Shown: piece by piece, positions 16,510-26,133 of the stretch
How positions within the stretch are numbered: the stretch's first letter is position 1
Layout of the letters: every line of letters starts with the position of its first letter
Assembly: GCF_900009265.2 (NCBI RefSeq)
Contig: NZ_LR735026.1
Span: forward strand, 370,070 to 434,069
Source: Planktothrix paucivesiculata PCC 9631
GTDB lineage: Bacteria > Cyanobacteriota > Cyanobacteriia > Cyanobacteriales > Microcoleaceae
Reading direction: 5' to 3'
Length of the DNA: 64,000 bases
The notes under the pieces: model-generated
Database searches by the model: none
The model's input: only the letters and a program-made list of their open reading frames with translations
Told to the model about the DNA's origin: nothing
Translations under genes and position numbers: made by a program

Positions 16510-17493
16510 TTATCTTAAATGATTCGGCCAGAGATTTCGTTCCTGTAACCATTGTTGATTAAACAATTTAGATTGATAGCGAGCGCCCCCATCACATAAA
16601 ACCGTCACAATGGTATGACCGGGCCCCATTTCTTTCGCTAAAGCTACCGCCGCCGCCACATTAATCCCAACCGAACCCCCCATAAATAATCCGTCTTTTC
16701 TTAATAGTTGATAAACCACCCGCACCGCTTCCAAATCATCAACTAAAATCGCATCATCAATCGGAACATCTTGCATATTTGCCGTAATTCGACTATTCCC
16801 AATTCCTTCAGTAATCGAATTACCTTGAGGAGTAATTTCTCCGGTTTTCACATAACTATATAAACCGCTGCCCATCGGGTCAGCCACAACGGTTTTAATC
16901 TGAGGATTTTTCTCTTTTAAAAACAGCGAAACCCCCGCAAAAGTTCCTCCGGTTCCGGTGGCTGCCACCCAAGCATCAACTTTACCATCGGTTTGTTGCC
17001 AAATTTCTGGCCCGGTTGTTTCATAATGGGCAATCCGATTGGCTAAATTATCAAATTGATTTGCCCAAACAGCATTTTCCATTTCTGAAGCCAAACGTCC
17101 CGATAATTTAACATAATTATTAGGGTCTTTATAGGGAACAGCCGGAACCGGACGAACTTCTGCCCCTAAAGTTCTCAAGGCTTCCATTTTTTCCGGGGAT
17201 TGAGTATCGGGAATAATAATTAAACATTTGTAACCCTTGGCATTACAAATATGAGCTAATCCAATCCCAGTATTGCCTGCGGTTCCCTCAACAACGGTTC
17301 CACCGGGTTTAAGTAATCCTTTTTCTTCTGCATCTTTAATAATATATAAAGCTGCCCGATCTTTCACAGACCCCCCCGGATTTAAAAATTCTGCTTTCCC
17401 TAAAATTTCACAGCCAGTTTCATCACTAAAACTATTTAATCGAATTAATGGGGTATTCCCAATTGTGCCAACAAAACCGTTTTTAATGTCCAT
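16510..17493 (-). CDS. cysK: Cysteine synthase A (O-acetylserine sulfhydrylase)
   Basis: About 327 residues; a PLP enzyme making cysteine from O-acetylserine and sulfide. The PLP lysine is K44 in NPGGSVKDRAA. EGTAGNTGIGL is the substrate loop and GTGGTFAG the phosphate-binding loop. Motifs such as PDTQSPEKMEALRTLGAEV and GIGNSRITANM suit the CysK/fungal-Cys12-like branch. A TTG two codons upstream extends the frame, but the ATG at 17493 has AGGAC about 8 bases upstream and gives a standard N-terminus. It is likely monocistronic. Confidence 0.93.
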   Translation of the reverse strand: MDIKNGFVGTIGNTPLIRLNSFSDETGCEILGKAEFLNPGGSVKDRAALYIIKDAEEKGLLKPGGTVVEGTAGNTGIGLAHICNAKGYKCLIIIPDTQSPEKMEALRTLGAEVRPVPAVPYKDPNNYVKLSGRLASEMENAVWANQFDNLANRIAHYETTGPEIWQQTDGKVDAWVAATGTGGTFAGVSLFLKEKNPQIKTVVADPMGSGLYSYVKTGEITPQGNSITEGIGNSRITANMQDVPIDDAILVDDLEAVRVVYQLLRKDGLFMGGSVGINVAAAVALAKEMGPGHTIVTVLCDGGARYQSKLFNQQWLQERNLWPNHLR

Positions 17494-17559
17494 GAGCAAC
17501 GTCCTAGTTAAAATTTAGTAAGGGGTTTCTTTTATTTTAGGGATTAACAGGACTAATGC

Positions 17560-17592
17560 AAAAAACCCGGCTTGGTGAAACCGAGTTTTTTG
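17560..17592 (-). terminator. Terminator of the peroxiredoxin gene
   Basis: A 10-bp stem (AACTCGGTTT/AAGCCGGGTT with two G-U pairs) and a CACC loop are flanked by A and T runs on both sides. It can act in both directions but lies just past the peroxiredoxin stop codon on the minus strand. Confidence 0.85.
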
Positions 17593-17604
17593 TTGAAGAC
17601 GGTT

Positions 17605-18243
17605 TTATTTATTGGGTTGAGGAGTCAGACGTAAATAGGGTTTAACTTCTTGATAACCTTTGGGAAACTTCTCTTTCAAGACTTCCGGGTCTTTCAGGGA
17701 AGGAACAATCACACAATCTTCCCCATCTTTCCAGTCGGCGGGGGTAGCAACGCTGTAGTGGTCAGTCAGTTGCAGAGAATCAATCACCCGCAGAATTTCA
17801 TCAAAGTTGCGTCCGGTACTCGGAGGATAGGTAAAGCTCAGACGCAGTTTTTTGTTAGGGTCAATGATGAAGACACTCCGCACGGTCAGGGTGGCATTAG
17901 CATTGGGATGAATCATGTCGTACAATTCGGACACTTTGCGATCGCCATCCGCTAAAATGGGATAATTAACAATAGTATTTTGGGTTTCGTTAATATCTTG
18001 AATCCAACCTTTATGGGATTCGGTATCATCCACACTCAGAGCAATCACTTTAACGTTGCGTTTGTCAAATTCGGGTTTTAACTTAGCAACCGTGCCCAAT
18101 TCCGTTGTGCAAACGGGGGTATAGTCCGCCGGGTGAGAAAATAACACCACCCAGCTATCCCCAGCCCAATCATAAAAGCTGATGTCGCCTTCAGAAGACG
18201 CTTGAGTAAAGTTAGGGACGGTATCCCCAAGTCGAAGTGTCAT
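17605..18243 (-). CDS. 1-Cys peroxiredoxin (Prx6 type)
   Basis: A 212-residue thiol peroxidase reducing H2O2 and organic hydroperoxides. The peroxidatic cysteine is C45 in PVCTTE. FSHPADYTPVCTTELG and a long C-terminal arm (WKDGEDCVIVPSL, then GYQEVKPYLRLTPQP) are characteristic of the Prx6 group, which lacks the resolving cysteine of 2-Cys enzymes. The ATG start fits the family N-terminus MTLRLGDTVPNF. It is monocistronic with a strong terminator. Confidence 0.95.
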   Translation of the reverse strand: MTLRLGDTVPNFTQASSEGDISFYDWAGDSWVVLFSHPADYTPVCTTELGTVAKLKPEFDKRNVKVIALSVDDTESHKGWIQDINETQNTIVNYPILADGDRKVSELYDMIHPNANATLTVRSVFIIDPNKKLRLSFTYPPSTGRNFDEILRVIDSLQLTDHYSVATPADWKDGEDCVIVPSLKDPEVLKEKFPKGYQEVKPYLRLTPQPNK

Positions 18244-18472
18244 ATTTAATATCCTGTAAGTTCAATGAAAACCTGTGTTTTTATTATACCCCAGTTTTCC
18301 CATCGGATTCAAGGGATTATAGAGAAAAAGGGTTTCAAGCCTTAAAAAATCTTGGTTTAGCAGACACAAGAATATTGTAATAAGCTAAATTATAGAAATA
18401 GGACTACCTTCTTAAATCGGGTAAACTCGTATTACAGTAAATAGAAATAGAGTCTTGGGAATAGATACAAGA

Positions 18473-19636
18473 GTGGATATTGTAATTGGTCGGGGCAAGG
18501 CTGCCCGCAGAGCTTATGGCATTGATGAAATTGCGTTAGTCCCTGGACAACGCACCCTTGACCCGGGTTTGGCAGATACAACTTGGACAATTGGTGGCAT
18601 TCAACGAGAAATTCCGATTATTGCTAGTGCCATGGATGGGGTGGTTGATGTGCGGATGGCGGTAGAATTATCTAAACTGGGAGCATTAGGGGTATTGAAC
18701 CTAGAAGGGATTCAAACCCGTTATCAAGACCCAGAACCGATTTTAGACCGCATCACTTCAGTCGGGAAAGATGGGTTTGTCACCCTAATGCAAGAATTAT
18801 ATGCAGAACCCATCAAACCAGAATTGATTATCCAACGAATTCAGGAAATCAAGGCGGGGGGCGGAATTGCTGCGGTTAGTGCTACTCCGGCCGGAGCGAG
18901 TAAATATGGTTTAGTGGTGGCTGAAGCGGGGGCTGATTTATTCTTTGTGCAAGCCACAGTAGTCTCCACTACCTTTTTATCTCCAGAATCTGTGATTCCT
19001 CTGGATTTAGTCAAGTTTTGCCAAGAAATGCCGATTCCGGTGATTTTGGGGAACTGCGTCACCTATGATGTCACCCTGGATTTACTCAAAGCTGGAGCCG
19101 CCGGAATTTTAGTGGGAATTGGCCCGGGTGCGGCTTGTACTTCCCGGGGGGTTTTAGGGGTAGGAGTTCCCCAAGCCACGGCCGTAGCTGACTGTGCCGC
19201 CGCCCGGAATGACTATTATCAAGAAACCGGACGTTATGTGCCGATTATTGCCGATGGGGGCCTAATTACCGGAGGAGACATCTGTAAATGTATCGCCTGC
19301 GGTGCGGATGGGGTGATGATTGGTTCTCCCTTTGCTCGGGCGAAAGAAGCACCCGGACGGGGCTATCACTGGGGTATGGCGACCCCTAGCCCGGTGTTAC
19401 CCCGGGGAACTCGGATTCGGGTGGGGACAACGGGAACCTTAGAACAAATTCTGCGCGGCCCGGCTCAACTTGATGACGGTACTCATAATTTATTGGGGGC
19501 GTTAAAAACCAGTATGGGAACCCTGGGGGCCCAGACTATTCAAGAAATGCAGCAGGTGGAAGTGGTGATTGCGCCTTCGCTGTTAACTGAAGGAAAGGTC
19601 TATCAAAAAGCCCAACAGTTAGGCATGGGTAAATAA
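18473..19636 (+). CDS. GuaB3 family IMP dehydrogenase-like protein
   Basis: A (beta/alpha)8-barrel enzyme of the GuaB3 group. IMP dehydrogenases oxidise IMP to XMP in GTP synthesis. The catalytic-cysteine loop GPGAACTSRGVLG is near residue 222, IIADGGLITGGDICK is the phosphate-binding segment, and GADGVMIGSPFARA follows. The CBS module of classic GuaB is absent. I place the start at GTG 18473 (protein begins MDIVIGRGKAARRAYGID, 387 residues, as I recall for the family). A TTG at 18455 would add six residues; neither has a convincing Shine-Dalgarno. Confidence 0.92.
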   Translation: MDIVIGRGKAARRAYGIDEIALVPGQRTLDPGLADTTWTIGGIQREIPIIASAMDGVVDVRMAVELSKLGALGVLNLEGIQTRYQDPEPILDRITSVGKDGFVTLMQELYAEPIKPELIIQRIQEIKAGGGIAAVSATPAGASKYGLVVAEAGADLFFVQATVVSTTFLSPESVIPLDLVKFCQEMPIPVILGNCVTYDVTLDLLKAGAAGILVGIGPGAACTSRGVLGVGVPQATAVADCAAARNDYYQETGRYVPIIADGGLITGGDICKCIACGADGVMIGSPFARAKEAPGRGYHWGMATPSPVLPRGTRIRVGTTGTLEQILRGPAQLDDGTHNLLGALKTSMGTLGAQTIQEMQQVEVVIAPSLLTEGKVYQKAQQLGMGK

Positions 19637-19666
19637 TATCCTTCCCCCATCACGTTTGATGGTGAT

Positions 19667-19782
19667 TCCCGTGGCACTGATGGCAAGAGTATCAGACCCA
19701 CGGGATTTCCCAACTAGGGGACTGTGTTGAAACTGCGGTTTTCACCGCTTTGTGGGTAAGTTCTAATTTGATTGCAGTCCCC
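19667..19782 (+). other. Structured intergenic RNA candidate between guaB3 and smpB
   Basis: Two hairpins sit in tandem. TCCCGTGG/CCACGGGA (19667-19674 and 19698-19705) encloses a nested CTGAT/ATCAG. GGGGACTG/CAGTCCCC (19717-19724 and 19775-19782) encloses a GCGGTTTTCACCGC mini-hairpin. Neither is followed by a T-run. They could be a leader of smpB, a 3' element of guaB3 or a small RNA. Confidence 0.4.
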
Positions 19783-19812
19783 TTCCTATGAGAAATCTGC
19801 TAGGTTTAAAAT

Positions 19813-20280
19813 ATGACTAAAAATACTGAAGGATTTAAAATTGTTAGCGACAACCGCAAAGCCCGCTATCTTTACGAGATTTTAGAGACCTATGAAGCGG
19901 GGATAGTCCTTGAGGGAACGGAAGTCAAATCGATTCGGGCGGGTAAAGTTAACCTACAAGATGCCTATGCCTTAATTCGAGGGGGTGAAGCTTGGCTATT
20001 GAATGCCCATATCTCACCCTTTGAGAAAGCTAGTGTTTATTTTAACCACGACCCTCGGCGCACCCGCAAATTATTGCTGCACAAAGAACAAATTAATAAA
20101 CTATTGGGACAGGTCGAACAAAAGGGGTTAACCTTAGTTCCCCTGAAAATGTACCTCAAGGGGGGACGAGTTAAAATTGATATTGCCGTCGGACGAGGCA
20201 AAAAACTCCACGATAAACGGGATGATATTCGTCAAAAAGATGATAAACGGGCGATGGAAAGGGCGATGAAACGCAATTAA
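19813..20280 (+). CDS. smpB: SsrA-binding protein
   Basis: A 155-residue tmRNA-binding protein for trans-translation and rescue of stalled ribosomes. The conserved segments are present: NRKARYLYEILETYEAGIVLEGTEVKSIR near residues 14-42, HISPFEKASVYFNHDPRRTRKLLLHK in the middle, and the basic C-terminal tail GRGKKLHDKRDDIRQKD that enters the decoding centre. The ATG start and length are standard. The 172 bases before it hold paired hairpins. Confidence 0.97.
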   Translation: MTKNTEGFKIVSDNRKARYLYEILETYEAGIVLEGTEVKSIRAGKVNLQDAYALIRGGEAWLLNAHISPFEKASVYFNHDPRRTRKLLLHKEQINKLLGQVEQKGLTLVPLKMYLKGGRVKIDIAVGRGKKLHDKRDDIRQKDDKRAMERAMKRN

Positions 20281-20636
20281 ATTGAGTTTTTAGCGGTTTT
20301 GTTGTGGGCGGAAAAGTTGTGTCAACTCTCCCCCAACTCCTGTTCGACAACCAGATGGCAGAAAAATTCTAAATATTAACTTATAATAATATTTAATATG
20401 AAATTCCTAAATGTTTGCTATAAATCATTAATCAGGAGCGGGTGGCTAATCCCAATTCGTAATTCGTAATTCGTAATTCGTAATTCGTAATTCCGTTGCT
20501 GTAGCATTATTTTTTCGATTTCATATAATAAGATTATATTCTCCCCCTTTCCTTGAAAGTAAGAGGACTGGGGGCTTGGGTCTTAGTTTGCATAAACTCA
20601 GACAATTAATCGCCTAGAATCGGGAGAACTCTCAAG
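20281..20636. other. Intergenic region with 7-bp tandem repeat
   Basis: 356 bases between smpB and fumC with no convincing frame. AT-rich text near 20360-20420 is followed by five copies of AATTCGT at 20454-20488. The fumC start region at the end has GGGAGAACTCTCAAG before the ATG. Confidence 0.6.
20454..20488. repeat. Short tandem repeat, (AATTCGT)5
   Basis: Five perfect 7-bp copies. The same heptamer recurs at 34503-34530 (four copies) and 58814-58827 (two copies). This is the behaviour of the short tandemly repeated repetitive (STRR) sequences known from filamentous cyanobacteria. Confidence 0.9.
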
Positions 20637-22040
20637 ATGATACCAGAACCAACAACCCGCAGAGAACGCGATAGTATGGGAGAAATTGAAGTTAAAAGCG
20701 ATCGCTATTGGGGTGCTCAAACTCAACGTTCTATCCATTATTTTAGCATAGGAAATGATTTAATGCCCAAGGAAGTAATTACCGCCTTTGGGATTCTGAA
20801 AAAAGCCGCCGCGATTACGAATCAAGAATTAGGAAAACTCCCCGCAGACAAAGCTGAATTAATTGTTCAAGCTGCCGATGAAGTGATCGAGGGCAAACTG
20901 GATAATCACTTTCCTTTAAGGGTTTGGATGACCGGAAGTGGAACCCAATCTAATATGAATATTAATGAAGTGATTGCCAATCGGGCGATTGAAATTGCGG
21001 GCGGAATATTAGGCAGTAAAACCCCAATTCATCCGAATGATCATGTTAATATGTCCCAATCTTCTAATGATACCTTTCCGACGGCGATGCACATTGCGGC
21101 GGCAATTGCCGTGACCCAACGGTTAATTCCTAGTGTCAGAAAAATGCGGGATGAGTTACAAAAAAAAGTCGATGAATTTGCCGATATTGTTAAAATTGGT
21201 AGAACCCATTTACAAGATGCTGTTCCCTTAACTTTAGGTCAAGAATTTTCCGGTTATGTGGCTCAACTCGATGCAGATTTAAAGCGTCTTGAACTTATTT
21301 TACCCGATTTATATGAATTAGCCCTGGGCGGAACCGCCGTGGGAACGGGATTAAATACCCCGAAAGGGTTTGCAGAAAAAGTCTCTCATCAGATTAGTCA
21401 ATTAACCGGATTACCCTTTATTTCTGCTCCGAATAAATTTGCAGCCATGGCCGCCCATGATGGTCTAGTTATGGCCAGTGGAGCCTTAAAAACCCTAGCC
21501 TGTTCGTTGATGAAAATTGCCAATGATATTCGGTTTTTAGGGAGTGGCCCCCGTTGTGGTTTAGGGGAGTTAATCTTACCTGAAAATGAACCCGGTTCGT
21601 CAATTATGCCTGGGAAAGTTAACCCGACTCAATGCGAAGCGATGACCATGGTAGCCGCCCAGGTTATGGGTTATGATACTGCGATTACTATTGCGGGTTC
21701 CCAGGGGCATTTTGAGTTAAATGTGTTCAAACCGATGATCATTTTTAATTTCATTCAATCGGTAGCTATTTTGTCCGATAGCTGTCATAATTTTACGGAT
21801 TTCTTATTAACTGGATTAAAAGTTAATCGTAATAAAATTAACAGCTATGTTGAACAATCCTTAATGTTAGTCACCGCTTTAGCTCCTAAAATTGGCTATG
21901 ATCATGCCGCTGAAGTTGCCCATGTTGCCCTAGAAAGAGATCTAACTTTAAAGGAAGTTTGTCTGGAATTAGGCTATATTTCCAGTGAAGAATTTGATCA
22001 GATTGTCAATCCCTATAAAATGGCTTATCCTGATGTCTAG
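20637..22040 (+). CDS. fumC: Fumarate hydratase class II
   Basis: A 467-residue oxygen-stable fumarase (fumarate to malate) of the aspartase/fumarase superfamily. The signature [15 protein letters not shown] lies near residue 320. [18 protein letters not shown] (near 100) and the [15 protein letters not shown] segment are substrate-binding regions typical of fumarase. The N-terminus [25 protein letters not shown] is standard. ATG is at 20637. It appears monocistronic. Confidence 0.96.
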   Translation: MIPEPTTRRERDSMGEIEVKSDRYWGAQTQRSIHYFSIGNDLMPKEVITAFGILKKAAAITNQELGKLPADKAELIVQAADEVIEGKLDNHFPLRVWMTGSGTQSNMNINEVIANRAIEIAGGILGSKTPIHPNDHVNMSQSSNDTFPTAMHIAAAIAVTQRLIPSVRKMRDELQKKVDEFADIVKIGRTHLQDAVPLTLGQEFSGYVAQLDADLKRLELILPDLYELALGGTAVGTGLNTPKGFAEKVSHQISQLTGLPFISAPNKFAAMAAHDGLVMASGALKTLACSLMKIANDIRFLGSGPRCGLGELILPENEPGSSIMPGKVNPTQCEAMTMVAAQVMGYDTAITIAGSQGHFELNVFKPMIIFNFIQSVAILSDSCHNFTDFLLTGLKVNRNKINSYVEQSLMLVTALAPKIGYDHAAEVAHVALERDLTLKEVCLELGYISSEEFDQIVNPYKMAYPDV

Positions 22041-22392
22041 GTTGTGATTTTAGCTAAAGTCGCAAATTGAGTCTAAAACCTGTGATTAAATCCTGAATTA
22101 GACCCCCTGAATCCCCAGTTTAACATCCTGTTCCTTGGTAAAGCGGTGGAGGAGGGGTCTAGGATGGGATAACCCGTTAATTGTATTTTTGTATTTTTGG
22201 TAACATTAGTTTTGATTTACCCTATCATCGGTGTGCGAGTTTTCTATTAATTGGTATTTGGGGACATCTATTGAATTTCAAGAATTAAGGATCTATACTA
22301 ATCAAAGTCTATCTTTTAATACTTTAATTAGCATCGTTTTTTGTGAAACTTGATTTAATTTATGGATTCAACCTCAACCCATGTAATCATTT
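22041..22392. other. Intergenic region upstream of the signalling operon
   Basis: 352 bases without a gene. AGACCCC (about 22100) and GGGGTCT (about 22154) could pair over a long loop. The last 200 bases are AT-rich and presumably hold the promoter for the AAA-GGDEF/SpoIIE operon; no clear -35/-10 pair stood out. Confidence 0.45.
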
Positions 22393-24042
22393 ATGCCTTC
22401 TTTAAACAAAATGTCACTGGAAAATACATTAATATTTCCTGACCGGCCTCTAGCATTAAATTCTCCTTTTTATATTTATCGTTCTCCCGGTGAAGAACTG
22501 GCCTATGCAGAACTCGAAAAATCCGGCAGCTTATTGCGAGTTAAAGCCCCCAAAAAATTGGGCAAAAGTTCCTTAATGCTCAGGTTAATCCATCGTGCAG
22601 AAATCTTGGGATATCGTCCCGTTTTAATTGATTTTATGCAAGTTGATCAAGAAATTTTTCAAAGTAGTGATAAATTCCTGCGGTGGCTGTGTATCAATGT
22701 AGCTCGACAGTTAGAACTTGATCCCAAATTAGAAGATTATTGGGATGAAGATATGGGAAGTAAAGTGAGTTGTACTCTCTATTTTGAATTCTATATTTTA
22801 CCGCAAATTAATTGCCCACTATTTCTAGTTTTTAATGAGTTAAATATTGTATTTGAACATACAAATATTAGTCAAAATTTTCTACCTTTAATTCGATTTT
22901 GGTATGAACAATCTCGACATAACCCGACCTGGAAAAATATCCACTTATTTTTAGTTCAATCAACGGAAGTTTATGTGTCTTTAAATATTAATCAATCTCC
23001 GTTTAATATTGGACTGTCGATTGAACTTCCTCCGTTTACAGTGAATCAAGTTGAAAATCTGGCTGAACGTTATCATCTGAATTTAAGCGATACTCAAATT
23101 CAAAAATTAACAAATTTAGTCGGAGGACATCCCTATTTAGTCCATCTGGCTATTTATCATTTAGCCAATAATTTAATTAGCCTAGAAGACTTATTAAAAA
23201 AGGCTCCCACCCTAGAGGGAATTTATAAAGAATACCTGGAATCCCTGTGGCTGATTCTACACAACAAACCCGAACTAGCGATCGCCATGAAACGGGTCGC
23301 TACCTCTGGGGGGGATATACAATTAGAACCAATAATTGCCTATCAATTATATAGTTTAGGTCTAGTTAATTTAGATGGGAATTACTGTACACCATTCTGT
23401 GAACTTTATCGTGTGTATTTCGGTTCACAAATTATCACTGAAAATCAAAATAATTCGGTTAATTTAAAACAACTAGAAGCAGAAAATAAGATTTTAAAAT
23501 CTCTGGTTTATATTGACACTCTGACACAGGTTTTTAACCGCAGACAATTCGATCGCTCCGTAGATATTGAGTGGAAACGAATGATGCGAGAAATTGCCCC
23601 ATTATCTTTGATTTTGTGTGATATTGATCATTTTAAAATTTATAATGATACCTATGGTCATCAAGCCGGAGATCACTGTTTACGGGCCGTAGCCCAGGCT
23701 ATTAGTGATATAGTTCAACGTCCGGCGGATCTAGTCGCCCGCTATGGCGGTGAGGAATTTGTGATTATTCTCCCTCAAACCGATGCCAAAGGTGCTATTT
23801 ATATTGCGGAGGCGGTTCGTGAGCATATTAAAGCCTTAGCTTTACCTTTTAACACGGATAAATTACCCCACCGTCAGGCACCCATTATTACAATTAGTTT
23901 AGGGGTAGCTAGTGCTATTCCTGGTGTGGATGCGATAGATATTGAAACCTTATTTTTAGCTACGGATGAAGCTCTGTATGAAGCGAAAGAAAATGGTAGA
24001 GATCAGGTTAAATTGAGTTCATTTCTTCGATTTCAATATTAA
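22393..24042 (+). CDS. AAA-like domain protein fused to a GGDEF diguanylate cyclase
   Basis: 549 residues. Residues 20-335 are an AAA-like NTPase domain (PF14516 type) also seen in two genes at 37-41.6 kb. The P-loop is degenerate (KAPKKLGKSS, near 50-59), and the Walker B position reads LFLVFNELN with Asn in place of the usual Asp. Residues 375-545 are a GGDEF domain with an intact GGEEF active site near 452 and DHFKIYNDTYGHQAGD, so c-di-GMP synthesis is plausible. A short coiled coil (LKQLEAENKILKSL) joins them. A phosphatase gene follows 15 bases after the stop, probably in one operon. The AAA module probably senses an input; the ligand is unknown. Confidence 0.85.
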   Translation: MPSLNKMSLENTLIFPDRPLALNSPFYIYRSPGEELAYAELEKSGSLLRVKAPKKLGKSSLMLRLIHRAEILGYRPVLIDFMQVDQEIFQSSDKFLRWLCINVARQLELDPKLEDYWDEDMGSKVSCTLYFEFYILPQINCPLFLVFNELNIVFEHTNISQNFLPLIRFWYEQSRHNPTWKNIHLFLVQSTEVYVSLNINQSPFNIGLSIELPPFTVNQVENLAERYHLNLSDTQIQKLTNLVGGHPYLVHLAIYHLANNLISLEDLLKKAPTLEGIYKEYLESLWLILHNKPELAIAMKRVATSGGDIQLEPIIAYQLYSLGLVNLDGNYCTPFCELYRVYFGSQIITENQNNSVNLKQLEAENKILKSLVYIDTLTQVFNRRQFDRSVDIEWKRMMREIAPLSLILCDIDHFKIYNDTYGHQAGDHCLRAVAQAISDIVQRPADLVARYGGEEFVIILPQTDAKGAIYIAEAVREHIKALALPFNTDKLPHRQAPIITISLGVASAIPGVDAIDIETLFLATDEALYEAKENGRDQVKLSSFLRFQY

Positions 24043-24057
24043 TTAAATCCCTAATCT

Positions 24058-26082
24058 ATGAAAATGATTAACTTTTGTCAACCCGCTATTACTTTGATTA
24101 ACAAGCTGAAATATCCTCAAAAATTTATTTTAATTAGTTTTATTTTTATTATTCCTTTAAGTTTAATGATGTATCTTCTGATTTCAGAAGTCCAGACTCG
24201 GATTGATTTTGCAGCCCATGAAAAGTTGGGAAATGCCTATCTCCGTCCTTTAAGACAAATCTATCCCAAAGTTTATCAAGCTCAATTGTTAATGGCTAAT
24301 CCTAATTTTAGTCCTGAGGATAAAATTAAGTTAGAAAAAATAAAAGTAGAGATTCAGGAGCAGATTAAAATTTTAGACGAAATTGATCAAAAAACCGGAG
24401 AAATATTATCAACAACTGCACTTTTTCAAGAAGTTAAAGATAGTTGGAGAACTTTAAAAGACAATCATAAAATTTGGAGTTTACAAACTCAAAAAGTTTA
24501 TTATTATATTATTTTAGATCAAATTAATCAACTTAGATTTCAAGTAGGTGACGAATCCAACTTAATTCTTGACCCGGATTTAGATACTTATTATTTAATG
24601 GATGCTACCCTTTTAAAATTACCTGAAATTAGTAAGATTTTAGCGGATATTCGGTTAATTAGTCAAGAGATTAGTCAACGTCAACAACAGGAAATAACTC
24701 CCCAAGAATATTGGGAAATTACCACAATTTCAGGACTTTTAAATGATTATAATGAAAAACTAAAACGGACATTTGAAGTTTCTTTTACCCATGACTCCAT
24801 GGGAAATCTTCGACCGAAACTAACCCAAGACTTAAATTTACTTACCGATAATATTAAAAATCTCAATGATGGACTGAGTGAAGTGATTAGAACTGGAGAT
24901 ACTACCCAGATGCAAAAGTATTTCATAGAAGCCGAAACTAATATAGAACAAACTTGGATTTTATGGGATAAAACTATTGATGAATTAGATGTTTTATTGC
25001 GCCATCGTATTGATGGTTTTTTACATCGACAAATATTTTTATCGATTCTAGTTTTAATCACATTATTAGTCGTAATTTATCTGTTTATTGGATTTTATCG
25101 ATCCGTGATGCAAACGGTTCATATTCTGAGTATTGCTTCTCAAAAAATGATTGCCGGAGACATGAATGAAACCCTACATCTGGAGAATCAAGATGAATTA
25201 GCAGAAGTCGCTAAATCCTTTAATAATATGGCTTTTGCTTTGGTTAAAGCTAATCAAGAAATCACCTCTCTTAACCAGCAATTAACCTCAGAAAATATTA
25301 GAATGAGTGCGGAGTTACAAGTCACTCGTCAATTGCAAAAAATGATTTTACCCAATGAAGGAGAACTTTCAGAAATTGTTCATTTAGATATTGCGGGTTA
25401 TATGGAACCTGCGGATGAAGTGGGCGGAGATTATTATGATGTTTTACAACATAGTAATGGCATGGTAAAAATTGGGATTGGAGATGTGACCGGACATGGG
25501 TTAGAATCCGGGGTTTTAATGTTAATGGTACAAACAGCAGTCCGAACTTTAATTACCTGTAATGAAACCGATCCAATTATTTTTTTAACCACCCTAAATC
25601 GGGTCATTTATGAGAATGTTCAACGGATGAAATCCGATAAAAATTTGACGTTTTCTTTAATTGATTATTATAATGGATTTTTAAGCATTTGTGGGCAACA
25701 TGAGGAACTGATTTTGGTGCGATCGCAATTAGACTGTAATCCCAAATCCGATCCAGAATGTTATCCTTTTGTAGAAACCATTGATACAATAGATTTAGGA
25801 TTTCCCATTGGTTTAGAAGCGGATATTACGGATTTTATTGGTTCTATTAATATTAAATTAAATCCTGGAGACGGTGCTGTTTTATATACCGATGGCATTA
25901 CGGAAGCTGAAAATAATCAAGGTCAATTTTATTCTTTAGAAAGACTCTGTGAAATCGTGAAAAAACACTGGCATTTAACCGCATCAGAAATTCGGAAAGC
26001 GGTGATTGATGATGTGCGATCGCATATTGGCAAACATAAGGTTTATGATGATATTACTTTAATTGTTTTAAAACAAAGATAA
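24058..26082 (+). CDS. Membrane HAMP-SpoIIE (PP2C-type) phosphatase
   Basis: A 674-residue sensor phosphatase. A first membrane helix (about 20-42) and a second (about 322-345) bracket an extracytoplasmic helical sensor domain. A HAMP linker follows (about 345-400, MIAGDMNETLHLENQDELAEV), then a coiled coil and a SpoIIE/PP2C domain. The metal-binding acidic residues are seen in ADEVGGDYYD, IGDVTGHGLESG and LYTDGITEAEN. Such enzymes dephosphorylate anti-sigma-factor antagonists or similar partners. It follows the AAA-GGDEF gene by 15 bases, which suggests a joint phosphorylation and c-di-GMP pathway. Confidence 0.9.
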   Translation: MKMINFCQPAITLINKLKYPQKFILISFIFIIPLSLMMYLLISEVQTRIDFAAHEKLGNAYLRPLRQIYPKVYQAQLLMANPNFSPEDKIKLEKIKVEIQEQIKILDEIDQKTGEILSTTALFQEVKDSWRTLKDNHKIWSLQTQKVYYYIILDQINQLRFQVGDESNLILDPDLDTYYLMDATLLKLPEISKILADIRLISQEISQRQQQEITPQEYWEITTISGLLNDYNEKLKRTFEVSFTHDSMGNLRPKLTQDLNLLTDNIKNLNDGLSEVIRTGDTTQMQKYFIEAETNIEQTWILWDKTIDELDVLLRHRIDGFLHRQIFLSILVLITLLVVIYLFIGFYRSVMQTVHILSIASQKMIAGDMNETLHLENQDELAEVAKSFNNMAFALVKANQEITSLNQQLTSENIRMSAELQVTRQLQKMILPNEGELSEIVHLDIAGYMEPADEVGGDYYDVLQHSNGMVKIGIGDVTGHGLESGVLMLMVQTAVRTLITCNETDPIIFLTTLNRVIYENVQRMKSDKNLTFSLIDYYNGFLSICGQHEELILVRSQLDCNPKSDPECYPFVETIDTIDLGFPIGLEADITDFIGSINIKLNPGDGAVLYTDGITEAENNQGQFYSLERLCEIVKKHWHLTASEIRKAVIDDVRSHIGKHKVYDDITLIVLKQR

Positions 26083-26098
26083 GTCAGATCATGTCTTT

Positions 26099-26133
26099 TC
26101 CCCTGTTCCCTGTTCCCTGTTCCCTGTTCCCTC
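26099..26133. repeat. Short tandem repeat, TTCCCTG heptamers
   Basis: About four copies of TTCCCTG lie between the SpoIIE gene and the end of the convergent CBS/CCA gene. A partial run of the same heptamer lies near 3602-3619. Confidence 0.85.

Noticed and set aside
19637-19812. Possible Yfr1 small RNA, which lies between guaB and trxA in some cyanobacteria
   Set aside because: The invariant core motif ACTCCTCACAC is absent from both strands of the gap, and the neighbour is smpB, not trxA.
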